DNA from: Neoaquamicrobium microcysteis
GTDB lineage: Bacteria; Pseudomonadota; Alphaproteobacteria; Rhizobiales; Rhizobiaceae
DNA: 64,000 nucleotides
Direction of reading: 5' to 3'
Assembly (NCBI RefSeq): GCF_008180155.1
Contig: NZ_VSZS01000062.1
Span: forward strand, 1-64,000
Shown: positions 26,191 through 37,000 of the stretch, piece by piece
How the letters are laid out: every line of letters starts with the position of its first letter
Numbering within the stretch: the first letter of the stretch is position 1
The notes under the pieces: generated by a model
Database searches by the model: none
What the model saw: the letters and a program-made list of their open reading frames with translations, nothing else
What the model was told of the DNA's origin: nothing
Translations under genes and position numbers: made by a program

Positions 26191-26204
26191 TATGTCTATA
26201 CATA
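26191..26204. promoter_or_regulatory. HutC operator candidate
   Basis: TATGTCTATACATA is symmetric (TATGT / ACATA around CTAT) and contains GTCTATAC, which fits the GT-x-TA-x-AC core recognised by the HutC subfamily of GntR regulators. It is 33 bases before the hutF start codon and 49 bases before the hutI start codon, so one site could control both divergent transcripts. Confidence 0.7.
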
Positions 26205-26252
26205 ATTGCATTGGAATGAAAGCGGGAATTGCCGCGCGCCGAGGGAGTGACG

Positions 26253-27455
26253 ATGCGGAAGGTGTGGCGTAACGCGAGACTTCTCACCCTTGCCGAAGGC
26301 GTCGATGCGCTTGGGCTGGTCGAGGCCGGCGCGGTCGCCGCGCAGGACGGCAGGATCGTCTTCGCCGGTCCCCAATCCGAACTGCCCACGGGCTTTGGCG
26401 ATGCGGAGACCATCGACTGCGAAGGCCGCCTCATCACGCCCGGTCTGATCGACTGCCACACCCATCTCGTGCATGCCGGTGACCGTGCCAACGAGTTCGA
26501 AATGCGGCTGGCCGGCGCCTCCTACGAGGATGTCGCGAAGGCCGGCGGCGGCATCGTGTCTTCGGTCAGGGCGCTGCGGGCCGCCAGCGAGGACGAACTG
26601 GTCGCCCAGTCGCTGCCGCGCCTCGATGCGCTCATCGCTGAAGGCGTCACGACGGTCGAGATCAAGTCCGGCTACGGCCTCGACACCGAAAACGAGATGA
26701 AGTCGCTGCGCGCCGCGCGTCGGCTTGGCGTGGAACGCAAGGTGTCGGTCCGCACCACCTTCCTCGGCGCACACGCTCTGCCGCCGGAAATGGACGGCGA
26801 CAAGGACCGCTACATCGACATGGTCGTCGCGAGCATGCTGCCCGCCATCGCACGGGCCGGGCTTGCCGATGCGGTCGACGGGTTCTGCGAGGGCATCGCG
26901 TTCTCGCCGCAGCAGATCGCGCGGGTTTTCGATGCCGCGAAGGAGGCCGGCCTGCCGGTCAGGCTTCACGCCGACCAGCTTTCCAACCTTCATGGTGCGG
27001 CGCTTGCCGCAGGCTATGGAGCCCTTTCCGCCGACCATCTTGAATACACGGACGATGCGGGTGCCGCCGCTATGGCGAAGGCCGGCACCGTGGCGGTCCT
27101 GCTGCCCGGTGCATTCTATTTCATCCGCGAGGAGAAGCGCCCGCCCGTAGGTCTCTTCCGTCGCCACGGTGTGCGGCTGGCGGTCGCCACCGACTGCAAT
27201 CCCGGCACGTCTCCGCTCACCTCGCTCCTGCTGGCCATGAACATGGCGGCCACCCTGTTTCGCCTTACCGTCGATGAGTGCGTGGCCGGTGTCACGCGCG
27301 AGGCCGCGCGGGCTCTGGGTCTGTTGCCCGAAACGGGCACGCTCGAGCCCGGCAAATGGGCAGACCTCGCAATCTGGGATGTCGAGCGCCCTGCCGAACT
27401 GGTCTACCGCATCGGGTTCAACCCGCTTCATGCCCGCGTCTGGAGGGGAGAATGA
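26253..27455 (+). CDS. hutI: Imidazolonepropionase
   Basis: 400 residues from the ATG with GAGGGAG upstream; a TTG at 26229 is a weaker alternative. Amidohydrolase fold with [12 protein letters not shown] (His-x-His metal site), [27 protein letters not shown] and the metal Asp in [10 protein letters not shown]. It hydrolyses 4-imidazolone-5-propanoate to N-formimidoyl-L-glutamate. Its TGA overlaps the hutH start (ATGA), so the rightward unit is hutI-hutH-hutU. Confidence 0.96.
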   Translation: MRKVWRNARLLTLAEGVDALGLVEAGAVAAQDGRIVFAGPQSELPTGFGDAETIDCEGRLITPGLIDCHTHLVHAGDRANEFEMRLAGASYEDVAKAGGGIVSSVRALRAASEDELVAQSLPRLDALIAEGVTTVEIKSGYGLDTENEMKSLRAARRLGVERKVSVRTTFLGAHALPPEMDGDKDRYIDMVVASMLPAIARAGLADAVDGFCEGIAFSPQQIARVFDAAKEAGLPVRLHADQLSNLHGAALAAGYGALSADHLEYTDDAGAAAMAKAGTVAVLLPGAFYFIREEKRPPVGLFRRHGVRLAVATDCNPGTSPLTSLLLAMNMAATLFRLTVDECVAGVTREAARALGLLPETGTLEPGKWADLAIWDVERPAELVYRIGFNPLHARVWRGE

Positions 27456-28987
27456 CCACGATTGTCTTGATGCCCGGCAATGCCTCCCTCACCGACTGGC
27501 GCGCGATCTGGCGCGGGGCGGTTCCATCGCTTGACCCGTCGTGCCGGCCGAGAATCGTTGCCAGCGCCGATGCTGTCGCGCGCATCGTTGCCAGGGGCGA
27601 GCCCGTCTACGGCATCAACACCGGCTTTGGTAAGCTCGCCAGCGTGCGCATCCCGGCCGCCGATCTGGAAACACTCCAGCGCAACATCGTGCTTTCCCAC
27701 GCTGCCGGCACCGGTGAGCCAATGCCTGTCGCGGTCGCGCGGCTGATGATGGCCCTCAAGCTTGCGAGCTTGGCTCAAGGCGCCTCCGGAGTGAGGCCCG
27801 AAACGGTCGCGCTGCTCGAAGCCATGCTGGCGAAGGATGTCGTGCCGGTCGTGCCGGCGCAGGGCTCGGTCGGCGCGTCCGGCGATCTCGCGCCGCTGTC
27901 GCATATGACGGCGGCCATGATCGGTGTCGGCGAGGTGTTTCATGCCGGCAAGCGCATGACGGCTGGCGAGGGTCTTGCCGCCGCCGGACTTTCGCCCGTA
28001 ACCCTCGGTGCAAAGGAGGGGCTGGCGCTGCTCAACGGCACCCAGTTCTCCACCGCGTACGCGCTGGCGGCTCTGTTCGAGGCCGAGATGCTGTTCCGTT
28101 CCGCGCTGGTCACGGGAGCGCTTTCCACTGATGCCGCCAAGGGTTCGGACGCCCCCTTCGATCACCGTATTCACGCCCTTCGCCACCATCGCGGCCAGAT
28201 CGAAACCGCCGAGACGCTGCGCCTGCTGATGGAGGGCAGCGCCATACGCGAGTCCCACAGGGTTGGCGACGAGCGGGTGCAGGATCCGTACTGCCTGCGC
28301 TGCCAGCCGCAGGTCATGGGCGCGGCGCTCGATGTGCTGCGCAAGGCGGCGGACACGCTGGCGACGGAAGCCAACGGTGTCACCGACAATCCCCTGATCT
28401 TCGCTGAGGACGACACCGCCCTGTCGGGCGGCAACTTCCACGCCGAGCCGGTGGCCTTTGCAGCCGACATGATCGCGCTTGCCGTCTGCGAAATCGGCTC
28501 ACTGGCGGAGCGGCGTATCGCCATGCTGGTCGATCCGGCACTTTCGGGCCTTCCTGCTTTCCTTACGCCGAGGCCGGGTCTCAACTCCGGCTTCATGATC
28601 CCGCAGGTGACGGCGGCCGCACTCGTTTCGGAAAACAAGCAGCGCGCCTATCCCGCCAGCGTCGACTCCATCCCGACCTCGGCCAATCAGGAAGATCACG
28701 TCTCGATGGCTGCGCATGGAGCGCGCCGCCTGCTCGGCATGGTCGAAAATGCCAGCGCCGTCATCGGCATAGAGCTGCTGGCGGCCGCGCAGGGATGCGA
28801 CTTTCATGCGCCGCTCGCATCGAGCCAACCGCTGGAGGCTGCGAGAGCGCTGTTGAGGGCGCAGGTGCCGCATCTGGAAGACGACCGGCATTTCCATCCC
28901 GACATGGAGGTCTCGAACGCGCTTGTCCGCTCCGGCGCGCTTATCGACGCGGTCTCGGCGGTCGAACTGCCCGGCGTCGAGGCGTGA
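27452..28987 (+). CDS. hutH: Histidine ammonia-lyase
   Basis: 511 residues from an ATG preceded by GGAGGGGAGA. The autocatalytic MIO prosthetic group is formed from Ala-Ser-Gly in [15 protein letters not shown] (about residue 143). Other family residues: [11 protein letters not shown] near residue 53, [15 protein letters not shown], and [15 protein letters not shown]. It removes ammonia from L-histidine to give trans-urocanate, the first committed step and source of the HutC inducer. Confidence 0.97.
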   Translation: MTTIVLMPGNASLTDWRAIWRGAVPSLDPSCRPRIVASADAVARIVARGEPVYGINTGFGKLASVRIPAADLETLQRNIVLSHAAGTGEPMPVAVARLMMALKLASLAQGASGVRPETVALLEAMLAKDVVPVVPAQGSVGASGDLAPLSHMTAAMIGVGEVFHAGKRMTAGEGLAAAGLSPVTLGAKEGLALLNGTQFSTAYALAALFEAEMLFRSALVTGALSTDAAKGSDAPFDHRIHALRHHRGQIETAETLRLLMEGSAIRESHRVGDERVQDPYCLRCQPQVMGAALDVLRKAADTLATEANGVTDNPLIFAEDDTALSGGNFHAEPVAFAADMIALAVCEIGSLAERRIAMLVDPALSGLPAFLTPRPGLNSGFMIPQVTAAALVSENKQRAYPASVDSIPTSANQEDHVSMAAHGARRLLGMVENASAVIGIELLAAAQGCDFHAPLASSQPLEAARALLRAQVPHLEDDRHFHPDMEVSNALVRSGALIDAVSAVELPGVEA

Positions 28988-29050
28988 ACATCCCGCGATG
29001 GCAATCAATTCTTCAAACCGCGTCCATGCGCGGCTGACACGGAGGCCACA

Positions 29051-30721
<1,671 letters not shown>

Positions 30722-30765
30722 GGCATGCCGTGCTAACACCGGTGCCGTCATTTTGATGGAGTTGC

Positions 30766-31986
30766 GTGTTGAGCATCGAGAAAGTGGTGATCGTAGGCAG
30801 CGGGCAGGCAGGCGTCGAGTGCGCCGCCGCGCTCCGTCACAACGGGTTTGCGGGTTCGGTCATCGTCCTCGGTGACGAGCCGGATCTGCCGTACCAACGG
30901 CCTCCGCTTTCCAAGGAATTTCTCAAGAGCCCGACGGATTCGTCCCTCCCGCTCAAAGGCGAGGCGTTCTACGGCCAGCATGCCATCGATCTCAGGCTCG
31001 GCGTTGTGGCGGAGCGTATCGAACGCGACGCGCGGCAGCTGTTGCTCGCTGGCGGCGAACGTCTCGCCTACGACCACCTCGTTCTGGCCACCGGCGCGCG
31101 CAACCGCTTTCCTCCTGTAAAGGGGCTCGACCCCTGCGGCGTGATGGAACTCCGCACGCTCGCCCATGCGCGCGCCATGACTGCAAGGCTGGACCGGTTG
31201 CGGCACGTAACCATCATCGGCGGCGGGTTCATCGGGCTCGAGGTTGCCGCATTGCTGCGCCAGCGCGACATTGCCGTCGATGTTCTGGAGGCCGCCGACC
31301 GGCTCATGGGGCGCGTGCTCTCTCCGTTGATGAGCGATGCCTTCGTTCCAATCCATGAGCAGATGGGCACGCGGCTCCGTCTCGCGACGGTTGCGACTGA
31401 AGTAGCCGGCCGTTCGGTTGTCCTCTCGGATGGCGAAACGCTGGACACCGATGCGGTCGTCGTCGCGGCGGGCGTCGTTCCCAATTCAGAGCTGGCGGCC
31501 GAGGCCGGGCTGGATGTCGCCAATGGCGTGGTCGTCAACGACAGGCTCCTGACGTCCGATCCTTCCATTTCGGCCATCGGCGACTGCGCGGCCCATCCCA
31601 ATCCCTGGGGCATCGGCACGATCCGCCTGGAATCGGTGCAGAACGCGGTCGATCAGGGCAAGTGCGTAGCCGCACGCCTCACCGGCAATGACCAGTCGTA
31701 CGACGCGCTGCCGTGGTTCTGGTCGCATCAGGGTGCCGCCAAGCTCCAGATCGCCGGGCTCGCCATGGGCATGGACGACGCGGTTATGCGCGGCGACCCG
31801 TCGACGGGCAAGTTCTCGGTCTTCGTCTATCGAAAGGGCAGGCTCATAGCAGTCGAAAGCGTCAGCAGCCCGGCCGATCATATGGTCGCGCGCCGGGTTC
31901 TCGCGGCGCGGCAATCGATCCCGAAGGAGATCGCGGTGGATTTGTCTGTCGATCTCAAGACGCTGGTGCCGAAGCCTGCGGCGTAA
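30766..31986 (+). CDS. FAD-dependent NAD(P)H:ferredoxin reductase-like oxidoreductase
   Basis: 406 residues from a GTG with GGAG five bases upstream. N-terminal FAD motif VVIVGSGQAGVECAAALR, then LPYQRPPLSKEFL, the GD-type ATGARNRFP, a second dinucleotide motif VTIIGGGFIGLEVAALLR, and ISAIGDCAAHPNP near the end. The C-terminal reductase domain includes ALPWFWSHQGAAKLQIAG, as in rhodocoxin/putidaredoxin reductases and the mammalian AIF group. It should pass electrons from NAD(P)H to a [2Fe-2S] ferredoxin. No ferredoxin, P450 or dioxygenase gene is adjacent, so the partner is elsewhere. Confidence 0.9.
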   Translation: MLSIEKVVIVGSGQAGVECAAALRHNGFAGSVIVLGDEPDLPYQRPPLSKEFLKSPTDSSLPLKGEAFYGQHAIDLRLGVVAERIERDARQLLLAGGERLAYDHLVLATGARNRFPPVKGLDPCGVMELRTLAHARAMTARLDRLRHVTIIGGGFIGLEVAALLRQRDIAVDVLEAADRLMGRVLSPLMSDAFVPIHEQMGTRLRLATVATEVAGRSVVLSDGETLDTDAVVVAAGVVPNSELAAEAGLDVANGVVVNDRLLTSDPSISAIGDCAAHPNPWGIGTIRLESVQNAVDQGKCVAARLTGNDQSYDALPWFWSHQGAAKLQIAGLAMGMDDAVMRGDPSTGKFSVFVYRKGRLIAVESVSSPADHMVARRVLAARQSIPKEIAVDLSVDLKTLVPKPAA

Positions 31987-31999
31987 AGCCTGAGTCAAA

Positions 32000-34084
32000 T
32001 CAGCGTTCTGTCGCAATCTGCTCTACGAACACTTTCACGCTCGCCGTTCGCCCGGCGGCGTCCATCACAGTCAGCGTCGAAAAGCCCGCACCGTCCGGCT
32101 GCCAGCTTGCCGTGCGACGACGCGAGCTGCCGTCCAGCGGCCGCCCATTCGCCAGCCATCGGAACGGCGCGCGCCCGCCCTGCAGCTTTAGCACCAGCGG
32201 CATCGCGGCATCCTCGGCAACGGCGAGCTCGACGCGCGCGCCCTGCGGCGGAAAGACGATCTGGGGTGCCGCCTCGGCAATACCGTTCTCGCGCAGCGCG
32301 TCGCCGGGCGAGGAAAACCGCCGCATCATCGCCGGCAGGTCGTTGCGCGCGGTCCGCAATGCACCTACCGGCGGGCGGGGCAGGGAGGTGACGGGCAGGC
32401 CGGATTTGGCGAAGGCCTCGAACAGGATCGGCGCTGCCGAGGCGTAGCCGGATAGGCCCGGTACCGCTGCGCCGTCAGGTCGCCCGACCCAGACGCCCAG
32501 CACGTGCCGGCCGTCGAAGCCTACCGACCACGCGTCGCGATAGCCGTAGCTGGTGCCGGTCTTGTAGCCGATGCCGCGTGGCGCGGCAGCTTCCGGCGGT
32601 GCGATGCCTGCCAGCATGTCGGCCACCTGCCATGCCGCGCGTGGGTCGAGCAGCGTGGCGGTCTGCCTGTCGCCGCTCATGTTGCCGATCGTCGTCGCTT
32701 CGCCGCCATTGGCAAACCCGGTGTAGAGCTGCACCAGCTCTCGCAGCGAAAGCCCCGCGCCGCCCAGCGCGATGGCCAGTCCGGGCGCTTCGTCGCGCGG
32801 CAGCGCCAGGTTCACGCCCGCGCGGCGGAAGCGGGTGGTGAGCCGTGCCGGTCCCACCGTGTCCAGCAGCCGTACCGCCGGCACGTTCAGCGACATCTGC
32901 AACGCCGTGCGTATGGACACGTCGCCCTGATAGGCGAGATCGAAATTGCGCGGCCTGTATCCGCCGAAACTCGACGGGCGATCCTCGATGATCGTCTCCT
33001 GCGCCACCATGCCTTCCTCGAAGGCGAGGCCGTAGATGAAGGGCTTGAGCGTCGAGCCTGGCGAGCGCACGGCGCGAGTCATGTCGATCCAGCCCGAGCG
33101 CGATTCATCGAAGAACCCTGCCGAGCCCACCTCCGCAAGAATGTCGCCGGTCCGCGCATCGGCCAGCACCATGGCTACGGACAGGCGCGGGCCGATGCGC
33201 CGAGCCGCATCTCGCGCCACGCGCTCGAGCCCTTCCTGCGCCCGCCGGCTGAGGGTGAGCTCAATCCGGCCTTCTCCACGGTGCTCGCGCAGCGCCCGCT
33301 CGGCGGCATGCGCGGCCAGGAACGGCATCGCGCGGCGTACGGTCGGCACCGACGTTTCCATGCCGCGATGCGTTTCTCGCTCGTCCAGCACGTTCGCCGC
33401 CGCCATGCGGTCCAGCACGCGGTCGCGCGCGATCTCTGCCGCTTCGGGATGGCGATCGGGCCGCCGGCGTTCCGGCAGTTGCGGCAGCGCAACCAGCAGC
33501 GCCGCCTCGCCGAGCCCCAGCCGCTTCGGCTCCTTGCCGAACCAGGCGAGGCTCGCCGCGCGGATGCCTTCGAGGTTGCCGCCATAGGGTGCAAGCGTCA
33601 GGTAACGCTTAAGGATTTCGTCCTTGCTGAGACGCCGCTCGATCTGCACCGCGCGAGCCATCTGTCTGAGCTTGGCGGTGAGCGAACGTTCCTCGCGCGG
33701 CTCGATCAACCGGGCGAGCTGCATCGTGATCGTCGAACCACCCGAAACGATCCGTCCGCTGGTTGCGAACTGGAAGGCCGCGCGCCCCACGGCCAGCAGG
33801 TCGACACCCCGATGCGCGCGAAAGCGCTTGTCCTCATAGGCGACCAGCATGTCCATGAAATGCGGGTCGATATCGTCCAAAGACACCTTGAAGCGCCACG
33901 CGCCCTCGGGCGTCGCCAGCGCGCGCAGCAGCGCCCCGTCGCGGTCCACGACTTCGACGGAGGTGGCCGGCAGGTCGAGCGGCGGCGGGTTGGCGCGGTC
34001 GAGCGCGTCCAGCGCGGCCATCGCAGCCGTGCCCAGCAGCGCGGTCAGCGCAAGGGCGAGGGCAGGGCGCTTCCAGCCGATCAT
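32000..34084 (-). CDS. pbpC: Penicillin-binding protein 1C (bifunctional peptidoglycan glycosyltransferase/transpeptidase)
   Basis: 694 residues from the ATG overlapping the end of the alpha-2-macroglobulin gene (ATGA). One N-terminal membrane anchor; the GT51 transglycosylase site YEDKRFRAHRGVD and GGSTITMQLARL; then the transpeptidase with SPGSTLKPF (Ser-x-x-Lys), the SxN motif in MSLNVPAV and KTGTSYGYRDAW (KTG). A C-terminal PBP1C-specific beta domain of about 90 residues (from APQIVFPPQGARV) completes it. It polymerises and cross-links glycan at the periplasmic face. Pairing with an alpha-2-macroglobulin gene is the known E. coli yfhM-pbpC arrangement. Confidence 0.96.
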   Translation of the reverse strand: MIGWKRPALALALTALLGTAAMAALDALDRANPPPLDLPATSVEVVDRDGALLRALATPEGAWRFKVSLDDIDPHFMDMLVAYEDKRFRAHRGVDLLAVGRAAFQFATSGRIVSGGSTITMQLARLIEPREERSLTAKLRQMARAVQIERRLSKDEILKRYLTLAPYGGNLEGIRAASLAWFGKEPKRLGLGEAALLVALPQLPERRRPDRHPEAAEIARDRVLDRMAAANVLDERETHRGMETSVPTVRRAMPFLAAHAAERALREHRGEGRIELTLSRRAQEGLERVARDAARRIGPRLSVAMVLADARTGDILAEVGSAGFFDESRSGWIDMTRAVRSPGSTLKPFIYGLAFEEGMVAQETIIEDRPSSFGGYRPRNFDLAYQGDVSIRTALQMSLNVPAVRLLDTVGPARLTTRFRRAGVNLALPRDEAPGLAIALGGAGLSLRELVQLYTGFANGGEATTIGNMSGDRQTATLLDPRAAWQVADMLAGIAPPEAAAPRGIGYKTGTSYGYRDAWSVGFDGRHVLGVWVGRPDGAAVPGLSGYASAAPILFEAFAKSGLPVTSLPRPPVGALRTARNDLPAMMRRFSSPGDALRENGIAEAAPQIVFPPQGARVELAVAEDAAMPLVLKLQGGRAPFRWLANGRPLDGSSRRRTASWQPDGAGFSTLTVMDAAGRTASVKVFVEQIATER

Positions 34085-37000
34085 TGCGACGCCATGACCT
34101 CCATCATGCCCGCCGCGGTGCGCGCGTTGAACTGCGGGCGGTACATGTCCTCGACCACGGCTGCGGGGTGCGCGTAGACGCCCGGCGTCACGGCGCGTAC
34201 CACATAGGCCACGGTGAACGAGCCGCCGCCGGTGCGGTCGAACGCCGCGACGAACCGGTCGTCGCGGAACTCCGAATGCACGGCCTCCGGTTCGCCCAGC
34301 CATTCGAAGTTAGAAAGCTCGGCGCTGTCCACCAGCCTCGGGTTGTCGATCTCGAAGCCGGCGGGCAGCAGGTCGGTCACGGCGACGCGCGAGGGCCAGT
34401 CGTTAAGCTCTTCGACTTCGAGGACCACCACAAACCGCTCGTTCTGGACGGCCTCGCTGACGTTCGCTTCCTCGCCATCGAGCGTGTAGTAGGCGCGGCT
34501 GATCGTGAAGCCCTCGCCGCCGGCTGGCAGCGGCTGCGCCGGGGCGGCGACCGTGGTAATGACGGCATCGACCGGCTCGCTGCCGCGATTTGCGATCACC
34601 AGCGGCGTCTGCAGCAGTTCCTCGCCGCTGACACGGCGGGCGAAGCTGCCCTTGTGCGCCGCGCCGTCCACTTCGAGCGATATGGCGTCGCCGGTTGCCT
34701 GCACCGCGCGGGCAGCCAGCAGCATCCAAGCTTCTTCCTGCGTGCTGGTCCACTGCTTCTTGTCCCTTTCGCCGGCGACGAAACGAACCATCGCCGGCAC
34801 CGCGCCGGGTGAAGGCCTCGTTTCAGCGGCCAGCGCCAGCATTGCTGCGCCGTCACGCAGGGCCGAGCCGTAGTCGGATCGGTAGAAGCTGGTGGCGGTG
34901 TCAGCCTGCGCCTGGCGCAGCGCCGAGGCGAAGACCGTATCGGCGCGCTGGTTGTCGCCATAGAGCGCAAGTGCTGCCGCGATCTGCGCGCGCGCCATCG
35001 GGCTGGTGAACTCGTCCAGCCGCGTATCGGCGTAGTAGCGCAGGTCGCCGATCGACGCTTTCCTGTTGCGCGCCAGCACATAGAGCGCATAGGCGATCTC
35101 GGTGCCGCGCGCCTGAATGTCGGTCGTGTAGGAAAGCTGGTTCTGAAGGTTCTCCAGCGCGCTCGTCATGCCCTGCACCGGCACGCCATAGCTGGCCTCT
35201 CGCGCACGCGTGAGGAAGTCGGTCACATAGGCGTCCAGCCACAAATCGCCGTAGCCCGGCCCCCAAAGGCCGAACGTGCCGCTCGATGTCTGGAACGTCA
35301 TTACACGTGATATGGCATTCTGCACGCGCTCGCGCAGGGCCGGATCGTTTTCAAGCCCGCTCGCTGCCGAAAGCTCGCTGACATAGAGCAGCGGCAGCGC
35401 ACGGCTGATCGTCTGCTCCGCGCAGCCGTAGGGGTATCGGTCCAGCGTCATCAGCATCGACGGCAGATCGAAGGCTGAGGCAGGCGACACGCCGATCGTC
35501 ACCGAAGCACCGTCCAGAAGGCTTGCCGCCAGCAATTCCCGGTCGATGCGGATTGATCCGCCATTCGCTGCCAGGCTCACGGTCTGCCTGTTCGCTATCG
35601 GCATCGCCGGCTGGCGCACCGGCAGATACATGGTGCGGCCGACCTCCAGGCCGTCTGGATGGGAAAGCGAAACGGTGATCGCCGCGTCACCGGTCGTCAG
35701 CGCCGTTACGGGCAGCAGCAGCGTTGCCCGCCCGTCCTGTGCCAGCGATACGCTCTGAGGCGCATCTGCGAAATCGAAGGTCGCATCGCCCTCGGTATTG
35801 ATCGCGATGGCGTAGTCCCCGGCCGGCCCATCCGTGTTGTGCACGTCGAGGCGGATCGTCGCCCGGTCGTCGGTTGCGAGGAAGCGCGGCTGGCCGGCTG
35901 TGATGACGACCGGATCGCGAATGACGACATCGCCGCAGGCCTGCCCGACACCGGACTTCGACCACGCCACAGCCATGACGCGCGCGGTGCCGTTGAACTC
36001 GGGAATGTCGAAGGCGATTTCGGCCTTTCCACCATCATCGACACGAACGGGTCCGGAGAAGAATGCCAGCAGCCGCTCTGTCGGCGCGCTGCCCTGCGCC
36101 GTCATGCCGCCTCCGTCGCCGCCGGTGCGGATGCGGCCGAAAGCGCCGGCGGAACCGTCGATGAGCCGGCCGTACAGGTCGCGCATTTCGAGCCCGAGCC
36201 TGCGCTGGCCGAAATACCAGCCATCAGGGTCCGGCGCCTCGTAGCGCGTCAGATTGAGGATGCCGACATCGACCGCGGCAACGGCGACATAGGCTTCCTC
36301 GCCGGCGCTCAATCCGGTCAGCGTCACGGGTATCGCCAGCGTCTCGCGCGGGGATGACTGTGCCGGCAGCGCCAGCCCCACGCCGAGCTTGCGCTCGGCC
36401 GGATCGACCGAAAGCCACTTCACGCCGATGGCGCGCGCGGGCATGCGGCTCTCTTCTGCGTTGCCTGGACGAAACAGCGTGGCGGTCACGTATGCGCCCG
36501 CGCCCCAGTCCGCCGAGACGGGGATTTCGATCTCCGCGCCCTCGGCGGGTACGTTCGCCTCGATGGTCTCGTAAAGGCGCTCCGAGCCGATGGCGATCAG
36601 CATCTCGCCGGCAAAGCGCGGCGAAACCTTCAGCGTGGCGGTCTCGCCGGCCGCATAGCTGTCCTTGTCGAGCGCGATCTCGAGGCCGTCGGGCGTTTCG
36701 GTCGAGGTAGCCTCGACGAACCAACCTGCGTCGAACTCGTAGCTCGCCACCGACCCGTCAGCGTCGGCGCTCTCCACATCGAGGCGGTATCGTCCCCATT
36801 CGACCGGTACGGAGACGGCGACGGGCTGGTCCGCGCCGATGTCGATCGTCCCGCCAGATACCTGATTTTCGAGCGTGATCGCCTCGTATTGCCAGGAATT
36901 GTTGCTGCGGTACCATTGATAGTTCCGCTCGATCTTCGTCAGCGTCCACGTCGCGCCGGCGTGCGCTTCGCGCTCTCCATCCGGAGACACTGCGATGACA

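Noticed and set aside
28988-29050. Hairpin CCGCG-TCCATG-CGCGG between hutH and hutU
   Set aside because: The stem is only five pairs in GC-rich sequence, with no T-tract; expected by chance.
32504-34177. 557-codon plus-strand frame opposite pbpC
   Set aside because: All PBP1C catalytic motifs are on the minus strand; the plus frame has none.
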